DNA from: Fonsecaea monophora
Lineage: Eukaryota; Ascomycota; Eurotiomycetes; Chaetothyriales; Herpotrichiellaceae
DNA length: 64,000 nt
Direction of reading: 5' to 3'
Assembly: GCF_001642475.1 (NCBI RefSeq)
Contig: NW_019173948.1
Location: 248,001-312,000, forward strand
Shown: piece after piece, positions 1 through 10,782 of the stretch
Position numbering within the stretch: position 1 is the stretch's first letter
Layout of the letters: each line of letters opens with the position of its first letter
Made by a program: the position numbers and the translations under genes
Notes under the pieces: generated by a model
What the model was told of the DNA's origin: nothing
Seen by the model: only the letters and a program-made list of their open reading frames with translations
Database searches by the model: none

Positions 1-2246
1 TCATTGTCCGAGTCCGCATCGTCCTCGTCGTCGTTTGCTTCCTCGTCAGACTCTGCCTCCACGTCTGGCTCTTCATCCTCATCCTCATCCCCATCCTCGT
101 CCGCATCGCTCTCATTCTGCGGTGTCCCAGTAACCTCGGCATCTTCATCCTCTTCGTCTTCATCAACATCAGCTTGACCATCCTCTCCACCTTCTTCGGC
201 ATCGTCGTCATCTTCCTCATCCTCTTCATCGACACCCGTAACTCCTTCTTCATTCTGCTCCTCGTCCTCGTCGTCGTTATCTTCACCTGTTTTAGCTTCA
301 TCGCTCTCTTCTTCTTGATCTTCGACTTGTTTCGAAGTGTTCTCTTGGGCTGTGTCCTGTTCCGCCTCCGCGTCTGCGTCTGCTCCTGCGTCTGCTTCTG
401 CTTCATCTGCTTGCCTGCTTGCTGGCACAGCGTTCTCGTCCTTCACATCTCCCGCGACAGAACCCTTCTCATCAGCCTTCTGCACAGGGACATCGTCTTC
501 GGCTTCAGCGTCCTGGTCCTCCTCAACCACGGCGACGGAGTCGTCATTCGTGGCTTCAATCTTTGAATCGTTTGCCACTTGAGAATCGTCGACCTCCATT
601 GCGTCTGCGGTCGTAGGAAAAGAAGGCTGGGCAGTGTCCGAAGGAGCAACGGGCTCTCCGTCTTTTGGCAATCCCAACCTAATCCGCCTAGCCTCCTCCA
701 AAATCTTGATCTCGGTCGCAATCTTCTCGTTCACTTTCCTACAGTCTAGCAGCATATTGATCTCAGTGACCAACCGTTCGAACTCTCGGCATACTCGTTC
801 CGTAGGCATAAGCAATCGAGGTGGAATTCCTAATTCTGTCAAAGCAGCCTGAATCTTGGTTGTTTGAGTCTGGCTCTTGGCCATAGTGAGGCGATTGATC
901 TTCTCATGGCGGAACTGCACGCCGCTTGTGATCCTTTCCTGTGGATGAGAGACACCGAACCGTGCTTCCTCTTGAGGCGACAAGATTCGAACACTGGGCT
1001 GAGACGTTGAGCCTTTCTTTTGTGCACTGGGCGCATCATCGGTAGCCTGCGTGTCGACTGTGTCTCGTCGGTTGTATTGAGGTGGATGTCTGCCCTTCTC
1101 GTATCTCTGCGATTCGGTGGGAGTGGAAGCGGCGCCTGTCTCACTACTGCCAGGAACTGGGGGCCGTTTCAGCCTCTTCTCTTTGGCGAGAAGGCTCTGC
1201 AGTAACATAGAAAGTCCTCCGGAGGTTTGATACATGGCAGTAGACTGTTCCTCTCCCCTTTCGGTTCTTCTGATAGGTGCCACAGGTTCGAGTCTCGCAT
1301 ACAGATCCCGTCTCATTTTGATGAAGTCGTCCTCGTTCTTAGTGATTCGGTGGAGTTCTTCGAGAAGAATTCGCTCCTCATCGGCTTCGTCCTTGGTGCG
1401 TTCAAATAGTTTCTCCGCCATCGCTTTCCTCATTGTTTCAGTCTTTGCATCAAAATTGCGCATCTTCTCCCAGAGTTGAAATTCAGCCTGAGTCATTGTG
1501 CTTGCTGGAGTTTGCGCTTCCATAAGCTTTGCGGCAATGGCATAGTATCGTTGCTTGAGGGCTTCCATAGAACGCTGGGGAAAATGAGGTTTCACCACAA
1601 GTTCGCTGCCATTCGCATTAGCCTCTCCATCTTGGACCGGCGGTTGGGGAGCTTGAATTTCATGTGGGTTGTATCTATCGCCGATAACAATCCATCTCAA
1701 GTCGTAGTCCCGGCACAGATCCATGAGATAATCGGTCTCCTGCCGCGTCCAGTCCTCTGACTTTAACATGTTCTCATACTGCTCATCCGTGTAGGAGGGT
1801 ATCTGGACCTTGACGTTCCACTTGTTTGACGGGTACTCTTCTTCAAACTGTAATTCTTGCGCAGCGGGGGATGCCTTTGATTCATCTGTCATTTCTACAT
1901 CCGCCGAGCCATTCGTAACAACTGGCGTGCGGGCGTTCGAGCCGGGGATGGACCGCTTCCAGTGTCTCAGCACCAATCCGTCAGTCCTCCCACCATGCAC
2001 AAATGGTCTCTCCTCCCAGTGACGCGGCTTGAACAATTTCTGGGAGATTGACGGTCTCGATTTGTAGGAGCGTGGTTCGACGATGGCGATGGGAGGGACC
2101 GAATCGCCCATGAGAGCTTGTACTTCTCGCTTCACACCGGTGACGCGCGAGTGAGGATCAACATGTTTTTTCTTCTTGGGCGCAGGCTGACGGGGCCCTG
2201 CCTGGCCCAGGTTCATGATATCGCGAATGTCGTTCGTGGAAGCCAT
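1..2246 (-). CDS. swc4: Swc4/DMAP1-like subunit of SWR1 and NuA4 chromatin complexes (3' end beyond window)
   Basis: The frame is open from the ATG at 2246 to the left edge without a stop, giving 748 residues so far. The recognisable core is at about residues 145-190 (IPSYTDEQYENML, then WTRQETDYLMDLCRDYDLRW and IVIGDRY), the SANT-like domain of Swc4/DMAP1. The conserved RTDGLVLRHW segment lies before it. In this family the protein is shared by SWR1, which deposits H2A.Z, and the NuA4 acetyltransferase, and acts in the nucleus. A basic KKKKH patch lies near residue 25. The last 250 or so residues are extremely rich in Asp and Glu and low in complexity, so the protein is longer than the human homologue (about 470 residues). 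No intron is needed. It is divergent from the p24 gene. Family assignment is firm; function is by homology. Confidence 0.93.
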   Translation of the reverse strand, partial: MASTNDIRDIMNLGQAGPRQPAPKKKKHVDPHSRVTGVKREVQALMGDSVPPIAIVEPRSYKSRPSISQKLFKPRHWEERPFVHGGRTDGLVLRHWKRSIPGSNARTPVVTNGSADVEMTDESKASPAAQELQFEEEYPSNKWNVKVQIPSYTDEQYENMLKSEDWTRQETDYLMDLCRDYDLRWIVIGDRYNPHEIQAPQPPVQDGEANANGSELVVKPHFPQRSMEALKQRYYAIAAKLMEAQTPASTMTQAEFQLWEKMRNFDAKTETMRKAMAEKLFERTKDEADEERILLEELHRITKNEDDFIKMRRDLYARLEPVAPIRRTERGEEQSTAMYQTSGGLSMLLQSLLAKEKRLKRPPVPGSSETGAASTPTESQRYEKGRHPPQYNRRDTVDTQATDDAPSAQKKGSTSQPSVRILSPQEEARFGVSHPQERITSGVQFRHEKINRLTMAKSQTQTTKIQAALTELGIPPRLLMPTERVCREFERLVTEINMLLDCRKVNEKIATEIKILEEARRIRLGLPKDGEPVAPSDTAQPSFPTTADAMEVDDSQVANDSKIEATNDDSVAVVEEDQDAEAEDDVPVQKADEKGSVAGDVKDENAVPASRQADEAEADAGADADAEAEQDTAQENTSKQVEDQEEESDEAKTGEDNDDEDEEQNEEGVTGVDEEDEEDDDDAEEGGEDGQADVDEDEEDEDAEVTGTPQNESDADEDGDEDEDEEPDVEAESDEEANDDEDDADSDN

Positions 2247-2737
2247 CTTGCCAGGTAGACACAGGATCGATTGTCGGTCAACAGTTTTTTATGTCGGGCG
2301 TAGTTTTTGCCTCGCCCATTTATGAGCGTCTTGTGGAAAGTGACACACCAGTCAAGCAGAAAAGAGACGGATGCGCAGACACGATGAGAGCGAAAGACGC
2401 AGTGGATGCACGCAACCAGAGAGATTCGGGGATATTTGAAATGACGATACACGTGACCTCAAAGTCATTTGAAACATGCCTACAAGGCTGTCGGAGGCTG
2501 CAAGGCTGCGCAGCCCTGACACATGTTGACTTTTGATTGGCCATCTTTAGTATGTAAAGCAGCGCGTACCACGTTCTCTGAGAAAAAGGGGCCCCTGCGC
2601 TCCGCATCTCGTTGTGTGTCCCCTGGTATTGGAGTTTGGACATTTTGTTCAATTGATTTTTCCTGCGCCATTACCGTTATTTCTCAGCGTCAGACCTACG
2701 TCCGATCAATCACGACGAGCGAGGTCACGAGAGCAAG
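2247..2737. other. Divergent promoter region, swc4 / p24 gene
   Basis: These 491 bases separate two outward-facing start codons. I see a CACGTG E-box at 2450-2455 followed by ACCTC, and an ATTGG (CCAAT-box) element near 2534. No coding frame or RNA gene is supported. Confidence 0.55.
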
Positions 2738-3708
2738 ATGAAATCCTTACTTGCGACTTTCGCCGCAGTCACTTCGATCCTCATACCTTCAACACAGGCA
2801 CTATATTTCTATCTCGATGGCACGACGCCCAAGTGCTTCTATGAAGATTTGCCGAAGGGCACGCTAGTGGTCGGTATGTCAAGAATTGATTGGTTTTATC
2901 ATTTGATGCTGTGGTGTTCCAATTATCGGAATACCGCTACTGGGATGGACATCTGTCCGAGCACGATTCTACCGCGAAGGATGTCCCAGATGGACAGAGA
3001 AAACAAAAGACAACCAGACACTGATTTGATGGTGGAAATACAGGAACATACAAATCCGAAGCCTACAACCCCCAGACGCAATCCTTCTCAGCAACGCCCG
3101 ACCTCAACATCCACTTCACTGTCGAAGAGACCTTCGACAACGACCACCGGGTCGTAACCCAGACCACGCAGTCCTCGGACAAGTTTTCAAAGTTCACATT
3201 CAGTGCCGCGGATGCGGGCCTGCACAGACTTTGCTTTACGCCCTCTGGACCCGCGGCGATCAGTGTGAATGGATGGTTCGGAAACGGCGGGAATGTGTTG
3301 GGAGGAGTGAAGTTGACGGTCGACATGGCGATTGGAGAGACGAGTAAGATTGAGAGTGAGGACAAGGGCAAGATCGACACCATTGTCGGCAAAGTGCGGG
3401 AGTTGAACGGGCGGTTGCAAGATATCAGGAGGGAACAAAAGTTTCAAAGGGTAAGTCGAGACCAACACACCCCCCCCCCCCCCCCCCCACCATTCATACA
3501 TCTGCCCTGCGTAGGGCTCCTTTTCGTGGAGAGTCGCTAATCCAGAATGTGTGATTAGGAGCGCGAAGCAGAATTCCGCGATCAAAGCGAAGCAGTCAAC
3601 GCGCGAATCGTCCGGTGGACGTTGATCCAGCTGGGCGTCTTGGGCGTCACCTGCGCGTGGCAGCTGTCACATCTGAGATCATTCTTCATCAAGCAGAAAT
3701 TGACATAG
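2738..3708 (+). CDS. p24-family (emp24/gp25L) COPII/COPI cargo receptor, Erp1-like
   Basis: Three exons, 2738-2873, 3044-3450 and 3559-3708, give 230 residues. Residues 1-22 form a signal peptide ending STQA. The GOLD-domain start LYFYLDG..KCFYEDLPKGTLVVG is typical of the p24 alpha (Erp1) class. A coiled-coil segment follows at about 140-185, then one membrane helix near residues 195-215. The short cytosolic tail RSFFIKQKLT has the FF and lysine signals used for ER-Golgi cycling. Such proteins bind membrane and GPI-anchored cargo in the early secretory pathway. Both introns have normal sites: GTATGT..ACAG, and GTAAGT..TTAG. The second contains an uninterrupted 19-base C run. Exon phases join in frame. 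The exact p24 subclass is inferred. Confidence 0.92.
3470..3488. repeat. Homopolymer C19 inside intron 2 of the p24 gene
   Basis: Nineteen consecutive C residues are bounded by A at 3469 and 3489, about 20 bases after the splice donor. This is a simple repeat prone to length change. Confidence 0.95.
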
Positions 3709-4144
3709 ACTGCTCAGTCCTTGGACGAGTATTTGGCGGCGTTGGAGCCCAACAACGGACTGACTGTATTCATGTGTTTTGCACTTGACCTGGGGTATGG
3801 ACTCTCGACAGAGAGAAACGGAGCGAACCGCCTTTTGGGGAGGACAGGACTGACCCGACTCTGTTGATCAGTAAGTCGCCTCAAGTCCTTTGTCCGTTCG
3901 AGTGTCTGTCGATGACCACATCATGTCATGTAACAGATCCCAGTACATGGGTGTTTGGAATGGAATGAGAAGAAAAAAGATTCATAATATGCTACGCTAC
4001 GCCGTCAGAGGGTCTATCCTGTTCACCTTCTGCTTGCCAATCTCCCTATGCTTTTAAAAAAAACCCCCCGACATAAAATGAGAATGCCTCCATCAGACAC
4101 GTGTTATTGCCGTATACGGATCCTCCCTGGACTGAACCAACCCT
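3709..4144. other. Convergent intergenic region
   Basis: This lies between the stop codons of the p24 gene and ima1. It must hold both 3' untranslated ends. An A-rich and C-rich stretch (about 4055-4070) and a CACGTG at about 4098 are the only landmarks. No gene is supported. Confidence 0.5.
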
Positions 4145-6616
4145 TCAATATCCCCGTCTCGCTCTTGGCCCAGCAATGCTTGAACCAGAAGAAGACCCGA
4201 GCCCCATCCGGCTGAGTGTATTTGAAATGCCCATGCTCTCACGTCGTGGGAATCTGCCACCTCCACCTAGTGATAGAGCATCAACACCTAATGTATTTCG
4301 ACTTGAGCTTTGTGATTGACGATCCCGACTAACCGAAGACCTTGTCCTCGGTGTTGTCGAAAGAGGGTCGGATGAATCGGTGTATTCAAACCGATAATGC
4401 TCGGGTCGTGGGGTCTCCCATGCTGTTGTGGTGGTGGTAGTCGTGGACATTGACTTCAGACTCTCGACCGAGTCGCTTGAATCTGTTCGTGGCAGCTGAA
4501 GCACTGGCGCCGCTGCAGCGCCGGGGTGTGGGTTGGGTGACTTTTGCGTCAGTAATGCAGGGATTGACTGTAACGGAGCAGCGTTATGTAAAATGGGTTG
4601 ACGGTGAACCTGAGGTGCCCAGTGGTAACGAGTCAGTGTCAGGAACTCTTGAGGGAGCAGCAGAGCCACGACCGCAATAGCGAGCTTATCCCACACATTC
4701 CTAAACAGTTCCCCAAACCGCTCCTGGACCATGGCAACCCCAATCAAAACGACTGCTTCAAAAGCGTACATGAGTATTCTTGCGGCTTGACCATGAATAC
4801 CATTCAGACAAAGAACGATGGTGATGTGACCCAACGGTACGACCACACTGAGAAGGACGGTGTAATAACCCAGTTGGGAAGTCCCAGGCCTCATGGCAGC
4901 TTCGGAGAGCCATGCCGCTAAGCCTACTGCGAGCGAGAGGATTGACCAGCAGCTGAAGAGTTTTGGTATTGACAGAGCTTTCCCATTTTTCAACTGGTGG
5001 CGACTGGGCTCTTTTCCTGATACAGCCTTGGAAAACTTTGGATCCGATTTGGATCCAGATTCAGGCTGATCTAAGGACGAATCCTGGAGAGAGAAGACGG
5101 TATCAAAGATGCTTTCCAGGCCCGTGTCGGCATGTCGCTCGTGCCCGAAAAACTTTGGTGGCGCTATCGCCTCGCTGCCAGTTCCAGTCTGACGAGGGGG
5201 AAACAACGACTTCTTTGACTTATCAAAAAACCCTGGCGGGAGACCAATGGCCTCTCTACCAGTCCGTGCTTGACTCTGATTTTTGAGGACTCCTTGAGTA
5301 TTCAATGCTGGTAGTTTTCCGTGAAATGGCGTGGGCTCGGTTGCTGTGTACCGAATCTGCTTGAGCTCAGGTTGGAATGTCGGCTGGGATGGTGTCCAGT
5401 CCATCGCTTCAGCATTGTCTGGTGGGGGCGTGGGAGGATTCCATGCCTGATAAGCTGGTCTTGCAGGTGTTCCCAGATTGTGGATGTTGAAGGGCTCATT
5501 CGATGGTTGTTGGGGTTCTGGTTGTTCGAAAGGCGCAGGAGGGCTGAATTGGGTGCTTGACAGCAAAGGGGCAGGGTCATCGTGCCAATTAATCTGAGGG
5601 CCAGACTTGACTGTTGTAATTCCAAAAATCGACCAGCCTGCAAGCACTGTGATTGCGACCGCGAAACAGGCATGCAAGATTGCTGTCAGTCGCAACGATA
5701 GAGGGACATGGAACAAGATTATCCAAGCGCTGAACCGCAGCCCCAGAAGGAGAAACTGCGCCAGATAATACTCGTTCAGGCCCGACAATCGCTGATCATT
5801 GTTGGACAACTTGTGCTGCCACTTTGGATTCCACCAGATACACAGCAGGCCCAATACCAAAGATAGTCCAACAATGGGCTCCATCATTTCTGCGCATTGG
5901 CGGACACAGTGCATTTGTGAGAAGCATTCGACAGGTTTTAGTTGTCGATTCGACGACCCTGCAACCACCTGAGAGCCATACAGATGCCAGAGCACTTGTA
6001 AGGTCAGACTAACTGTATGGCCCAGTCCCGCGGCACTGAGAAGAAGACTTCTCCACCCCCATCGACTGGCCACCCTTCTTTGTCGTGATTTTTCCAGCAC
6101 CCGTCGAAGGTGGTCACTTCTGGCATTGTACGTAGCCTTATGCAACTGTGCTCTGACTTTGGGTTCGCACTTGGCACAGCACTGGGGGTAGCGTTGTTCG
6201 AGTCCTTTCTTGTACTCTGGGAGTTGGGCCTCCAGTTTCTCGTACTCGGGGTGGTCGGGATCTGGAAGGAATTGGGAGAGGTTGTAGGTGTATAGTTGCT
6301 GGTTCTTCAGACATGTCGAACAGAATACCGAGTCTTGTGAAGAGAAGTCGTCGGAGAGAGGGTTCGTAGCGACGGGCTGCGCGAAACGCTGAACTGGGGC
6401 GGCTTCTTCTAGGGGGACATCGGCTATCTCCCCGTTCTTTGCGACGTGTTAGTGGCACCACATCTCCAAAGGAGAAAATGGACATACCTCATCGAAGAAA
6501 TTGACGGCAAGGCAGTGCTCGCATTGAAACTTGTGACCAGGTTTCTTCCCCGCTGGCAATTTCGATCTGCGCCCACAGTAGTGACAATCCAGGCGCCGGC
6601 GGAGTGTGACAGGCAT
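4145..6616 (-). CDS. ima1: Ima1-type inner nuclear membrane protein
   Basis: Two exons, 6616-6488 and 6436-4145, are joined across a 51-base intron (GTATGT..CAAAG) and encode 806 residues. The N-terminus carries the Ima1 zinc-binding signature: C11-H-Y-C14 and C32-E-H-C35, followed by LAVNFFDENGEI, which the intron splits. A second CxxC (SVFCSTC) lies near residue 85 and CCAKC near residue 130. Several hydrophobic helices follow: one cluster between about 165 and 330 and another between about 540 and 640. The C-terminal part is Ser/Thr-rich and probably disordered. Ima1 (Samp1/NET5 in animals) sits in the inner nuclear membrane and takes part in heterochromatin anchoring and nucleus-cytoskeleton coupling. 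It is head-to-head with alg14. The identification rests on the N-terminal domain and helix pattern. Confidence 0.9.
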
Positions 6617-7063
6617 GACTGCGTTCGCATGGTTGTAGAAGCTAGCTGCAGGGTGCCTGGGATGCGTTCATATAGGCCTGTTGTCCAACAAATTATTGTA
6701 CAAGGAGCGGGATCCAAGAGACAACGCATCAGACATCCGTCCTTGTTTCCAAACCTTTTGGCAGTCAACTGTCTACCATTTTGGGCTTAGCTTGTCTCGG
6801 GGGTAGACTATTTATCACCGAACAGATAAAACACTCCGCCCACTCAAAGCCTCGTCAGCCTTGCGCTCAACAACGACGAGCATGTTTTACTGCCAACACC
6901 TTCTGGTTTAGGATACACATCGTGCTATATCCTGAGACAATCAACCTTGAACATGCTGAGTCTTCCCAGAATCGAACTCATCGCCCAGCTCCTGGCCCGA
7001 AATAGACAGAGACCCTGACCCAAATCACAGGTTTCTGAGTGTGACTTGATCTCCTCAGCAGCC
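6617..7063. other. Divergent promoter region, ima1 / alg14
   Basis: These 447 bases lie between two outward ATGs. No conserved element could be assigned and no RNA gene or coding exon is supported. Confidence 0.45.
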
Positions 7064-8032
7064 ATGGAGTTGCACAAGACACAAATGGAACAACAACGAG
7101 GCCTATTCCCTGGCGGAGCAATCATTTCGATCGCCATGCTCGCACCACTAACTGCCATCTCGCCATTCCGCCAGCCGTTGCTTTTCATATTCGCCAGCAC
7201 TTGCATCTTGATCAGCTTGTCATTCTTTCGGCTCGTCCAGGTGCTCCATCGGCCACCAACATCGCGACGTCCTCCGCCCTCTTCGAGAAATCCAACCCAT
7301 TTGTTGGTTGTGCTGGGCTCGGGGGGGCACACAGCAGAAATGCTGAACATTCTGAGCCAATACCGCCGACTGCCGCTTGACTTCACCAGGCGGACCTACG
7401 TGGTGAGTTCGGGGGATGAATTCTCCGCCTCGAAAGCAAGAGATTTTGAGGCTGAGATGGCGTCGAACCTGAAAGCCTCCTCGTCCTTTTCCGAAGAGAC
7501 ACCTCCAAACTACAGCGTCGTGACGGTTCACCGCGCGCGACGTGTTCATCAGTCCCTGCTCACGACTCCCCTTTCAAGTCTCCGGTGCTTGTACGACTGC
7601 CTCAGCGTCCTCTGCGGCACACATCGAGAGTTTAAATCACAACCTGGAGGCAGTGCTCCACTATCCTATCCGGATCTGATCCTGACCAACGGGCCCGGAA
7701 CCGGGGTTATCGTCTTCTTCGCCTCTGTCATCCTTTTATTCTTTGGTTTCTCAGGTCCCACGGAACTCCGCCCACCCGTCAAGGACTCCACAGCGCACTC
7801 GGACCCTCTTTCAACGCAGAGTACCTCCACTGCAAGCTCCGGCGAAGGGTATACACAATCCGGGCAGATGCGCACCATCTTCATCGAGTCGTGGGCCCGG
7901 GTGAAAACCCTCAGCTTGAGCGGGAGGCTGTTGAGACCGTTCGTCAATCGGTTTCTCGTGCAGTGGCCCCAGCTCGCCGAGAGGCAAGGGAGAGCCAAGA
8001 ACGTCGAGTTTGTAGGGAGTCTGGTTACTTGA
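7064..8032 (+). CDS. alg14: Alg14, membrane-anchoring subunit of UDP-GlcNAc transferase for N-glycan precursor
   Basis: A single exon encodes 322 residues. In this family Alg14 recruits the catalytic Alg13 to the cytosolic face of the ER, forming the enzyme that adds the second GlcNAc to dolichol-PP-GlcNAc. Evidence is an N-terminal hydrophobic anchor (about residues 15-60), the hallmark LGSGGHTAEML near residue 90, SSGDEFSASKA, the donor-site region DLILTNGPGTG and the C-terminal RFLVQWPQLAE and EFVGSLVT ending. The frame is open six codons further upstream, but that first codon is TTG, so the ATG at 7064 is the start. An inserted Ser/Thr-rich loop sits around residues 240-270. It is divergent from ima1 and convergent with uL24m. 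Confidence 0.94.
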   Translation: MELHKTQMEQQRGLFPGGAIISIAMLAPLTAISPFRQPLLFIFASTCILISLSFFRLVQVLHRPPTSRRPPPSSRNPTHLLVVLGSGGHTAEMLNILSQYRRLPLDFTRRTYVVSSGDEFSASKARDFEAEMASNLKASSSFSEETPPNYSVVTVHRARRVHQSLLTTPLSSLRCLYDCLSVLCGTHREFKSQPGGSAPLSYPDLILTNGPGTGVIVFFASVILLFFGFSGPTELRPPVKDSTAHSDPLSTQSTSTASSGEGYTQSGQMRTIFIESWARVKTLSLSGRLLRPFVNRFLVQWPQLAERQGRAKNVEFVGSLVT

Positions 8033-8678
8033 CGAAGGTGAAGAGGAAGATTCTCATGCGATGACTATGTTCCGCGCTGACGTACAAATGGGATATGTAA
8101 TCTGGTCTCAAAAGATCGCTTGCTCAACGACAGCTACAGGCGCGAAGGAAGGGGGATCTCTACGATCTTCGCAAGATATTAAAGGAGACCGGAAACAGTC
8201 AAGGGCAGAGGCAATAACAAGCAAGTTTGGAGTGGCTGAAGCAACGCGTTGTCCGCAAGAGTCTTACTCGAGACTCACTTGAGCTTTCTCTGCAAAGCCA
8301 CACAAGCTAGAACCGGCGGGCGACACCATCACAAATGTGTCTGTTTCGGCATGATCAACCACGAATACGAGTATGCGACAGCACGGCCGCGGTGAAAAAC
8401 CAGTGCTAATCAACAAAGGATGAACTCAACCAAGACTCCCGACTTCGTTGAAGGTCCATTGGCAAGGGGAACTTGCTCATGCTGTCGTCCCAGGGGAGTG
8501 TCTAATATTCTAGATGTACACTGCCACCGCTAATCGGTGACTACTCTCCATCCTAGCTGTTGATTTTACATCCAAATACAAGCTTTTGGCGGACACATCA
8601 GGCCCATATGACAATCACTCCTTAAGTCGGGTGCAGAAATCGACAGTGACATGCCTCTCAGCAGTCGGAATTTGTCCA
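8033..8678. other. Convergent intergenic region, alg14 / uL24m
   Basis: These 646 bases separate two stop codons. They contain only short open frames with no recognisable protein; presumably 3' untranslated ends. Confidence 0.45.
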
Positions 8679-9887
8679 TCACTCCGCCATTCTCAGTCTC
8701 CTTCTTTCCCTTGCTGCCTTCATCTCCTCCAACAAGAGCTTCCTCGTCTCTTCGCTCATTCCGGCTTGCTTGATTGCTTCAGCCCTCTGTGCTACCGTCT
8801 TGAGTTTCTCTTCGGCCAACTTCGCCAGGGGACCTTGAATCTTCCGCTCCTTGAACCACTCTGCACGAGCGTCCTCCAAGATCTTAATTCTCACATACTC
8901 ATCTTCGTGCCATGCCCTATCTCGCCGATACTTGTCCTCTGCTGTCAGGTCGTCAAATATCTCTGGAGAGGGAATAGGAGGTTGGTATATTGTGGGCGTC
9001 CAGGTTTGTGACTCGACATCATAGCGTGTAGTATCTCCTTCAAAGGCTTGATATTTGGGAGCTTCGACTTCCGGCCAAGGGATCTGAATATCTTCACCCG
9101 CGACGTACCGTGTATGTCGAGGTAGAGGCGAGTTAGGTTCACGTTGGAAATAAGGTGAGCCGCCACGGATGTGTTTCACGATGACATCTCTGTCGCGCCC
9201 AGTAGCAGGGTCGGTGAGGCGGTACACAAGTCGTACGTCGGCGATGGGCACCGGTAACTCGAGGGAGGAGAAGTGTATTTTGTCGCGCTGTTCGCCAAAG
9301 CTCTCGGGTATCTCAACATCGGCCTAGTTGAAGTTAGATTCATAGCTGCAACGACCAGCGCATAGTCCAAGAGACGTTGTCCATACCATATTGAGACCTT
9401 CGATTCTCAGTTCCTTAGAATCGCTGCTGACATCCTTGACCTTGCCAATTTGTCCGATTAAACCCTCTTTCCCCTTCACAATGCAGACTCGGTCTCCCTC
9501 CACAATATTCCCTTCATTGCCGAACCCTTCCCACTCTTTCTGTTCCTCCTCTAATCCTTCACCTCCGACGGGATCCCACCCATTACTCCTAGGTCCATGC
9601 CTAACCTTCGTGGGAAAGACTGGCCCTTGGTAGAGCAGGTTGCTCACAGTGCCATAGAAATCTTGCTTTGTGCCAACATCTCTTTTCGGTGCTAGAGGGC
9701 CCATGATCCAATCCTCCCGCCGGGCTCTGCGCTCAGCTTTGATGTGCCCATTTTTTACTTTCTCCCTCTGGATCAGACGAGCCTCGTACTCTTTCCAGTC
9801 CTCTCGGAGTTTTTCGTAATTTTTCCGCCGAGAAGCTTTGAGTGTTTGATTGCGGGCTTGGAGGTTTATGCGTAATATTCGCTGCAT
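8679..9887 (-). CDS. mrpl40: Mitochondrial large-subunit ribosomal protein uL24m (yeast Mrpl40)
   Basis: Two exons, 9887-9387 and 9323-8679, encode 381 residues. The KOW motif lies at about residues 129-155 (EGDRVCIVKGKEGLIGQIGKVKDV), followed by LRIEGLNM, where the 63-base intron (GTATGG..CTAG) interrupts. Exon 2 continues with ADVEIPESFG and a region conserved in fungal uL24m (VRLVYRLTDPATGRDRDVIVKHI). The C-terminus is a long charged helix. The first 60 residues are Arg/Lys-rich, as expected for matrix import and rRNA contact. The role is by homology: an rRNA-binding assembly protein near the exit side of the mitoribosome. The first acceptor in frame gives the conserved junction. Confidence 0.93.
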
Positions 9888-10782
9888 CGTGTTGACTTGG
9901 ACTGCGGCCGCTGTCGCCCGTTATGAGGCAGTCACAGTAGAGGTTTGGGAGCGAAACACTAGAGAGGAAAAAGTGTTATGAGAATGCTCAATGCATGACG
10001 GGCTCTCGTTCGACGATGCGCATAGAACCCACAGCGACTTGCAACCGCAGGGGAAATGTCAACGAAGGTTCTGCGGAGTTGTATGTAGCAATTGACAGGA
10101 TCCAGCTTCCCAACATTGACATTGCGCAGATGGACATCTGCTTGGCACATTTTCCGCCTTCGGTCAAGGCACGTGATCGCACGTGAACCCCAGCCTGATC
10201 CAGCCAGATTCATTTTGTATTCTACCTTAGAACGTGCTTAGATATATCTAGCGTGGCACTCGGGGAGGTATCCAGTGATCACCGGATAGATATGAGGAAT
10301 ACAAGGCCGATCATATTTGCTGGAAAGAGTCATTTCATTGTGATCGTCATCGTCATTTCACCTTTTGGCCCAGGGCGAGACCTGAAGAATATCACTAAAG
10401 CCACCCCTTTGTCGTTGGACCCCCATTTGTCGCCTGCTCAAGCTGCACAGCTAAATGTACATGGAAAACCTCCCTGAGTCGAGATGAAAAGAACAGCATG
10501 CGACTTTTTGCATGTTTGATGTACACTGACCATCAAGACCATCCCATAAACCAAGTACAGACCACCCTACCCTTTTGGAGGCATTCCTTTTTTCCAGCTC
10601 CTCGCAATGCCCAAGCACAAAAATGCCTTGCCCTTTCCAGCGCGCCGTTGCTTTGTCTCTAAAAGCAGGGGTATCTATCGAAAATTCGAGCCAAGTTCCT
10701 CATCGTTTGTAAAAGAGCGTCGAAACTGTCGTCACTGCTGTTCGTATGTATTTTACTGGAGTTCCTGGATAGGAGAGAAACG
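9888..10782. other. Promoter region of uL24m and 3' region of the CaMKK-like gene
   Basis: Both flanking genes are on the minus strand. Apart from the paired E-boxes listed separately I see only short, unsupported open frames. Confidence 0.45.
10170..10185. promoter_or_regulatory. Two CACGTG E-boxes 10 bp apart
   Basis: CACGTG occurs at 10170-10175 and again at 10180-10185, about one helical turn apart and roughly 285 bases upstream of the uL24m start codon. CACGTG is the core site of Cbf1-type and other bHLH factors. Binding here is inferred. Confidence 0.5.

Noticed and set aside
974..990. tRNA B-box-like sequence on the minus strand
   Set aside because: It lies inside the intact swc4 coding frame and no cloverleaf is possible.
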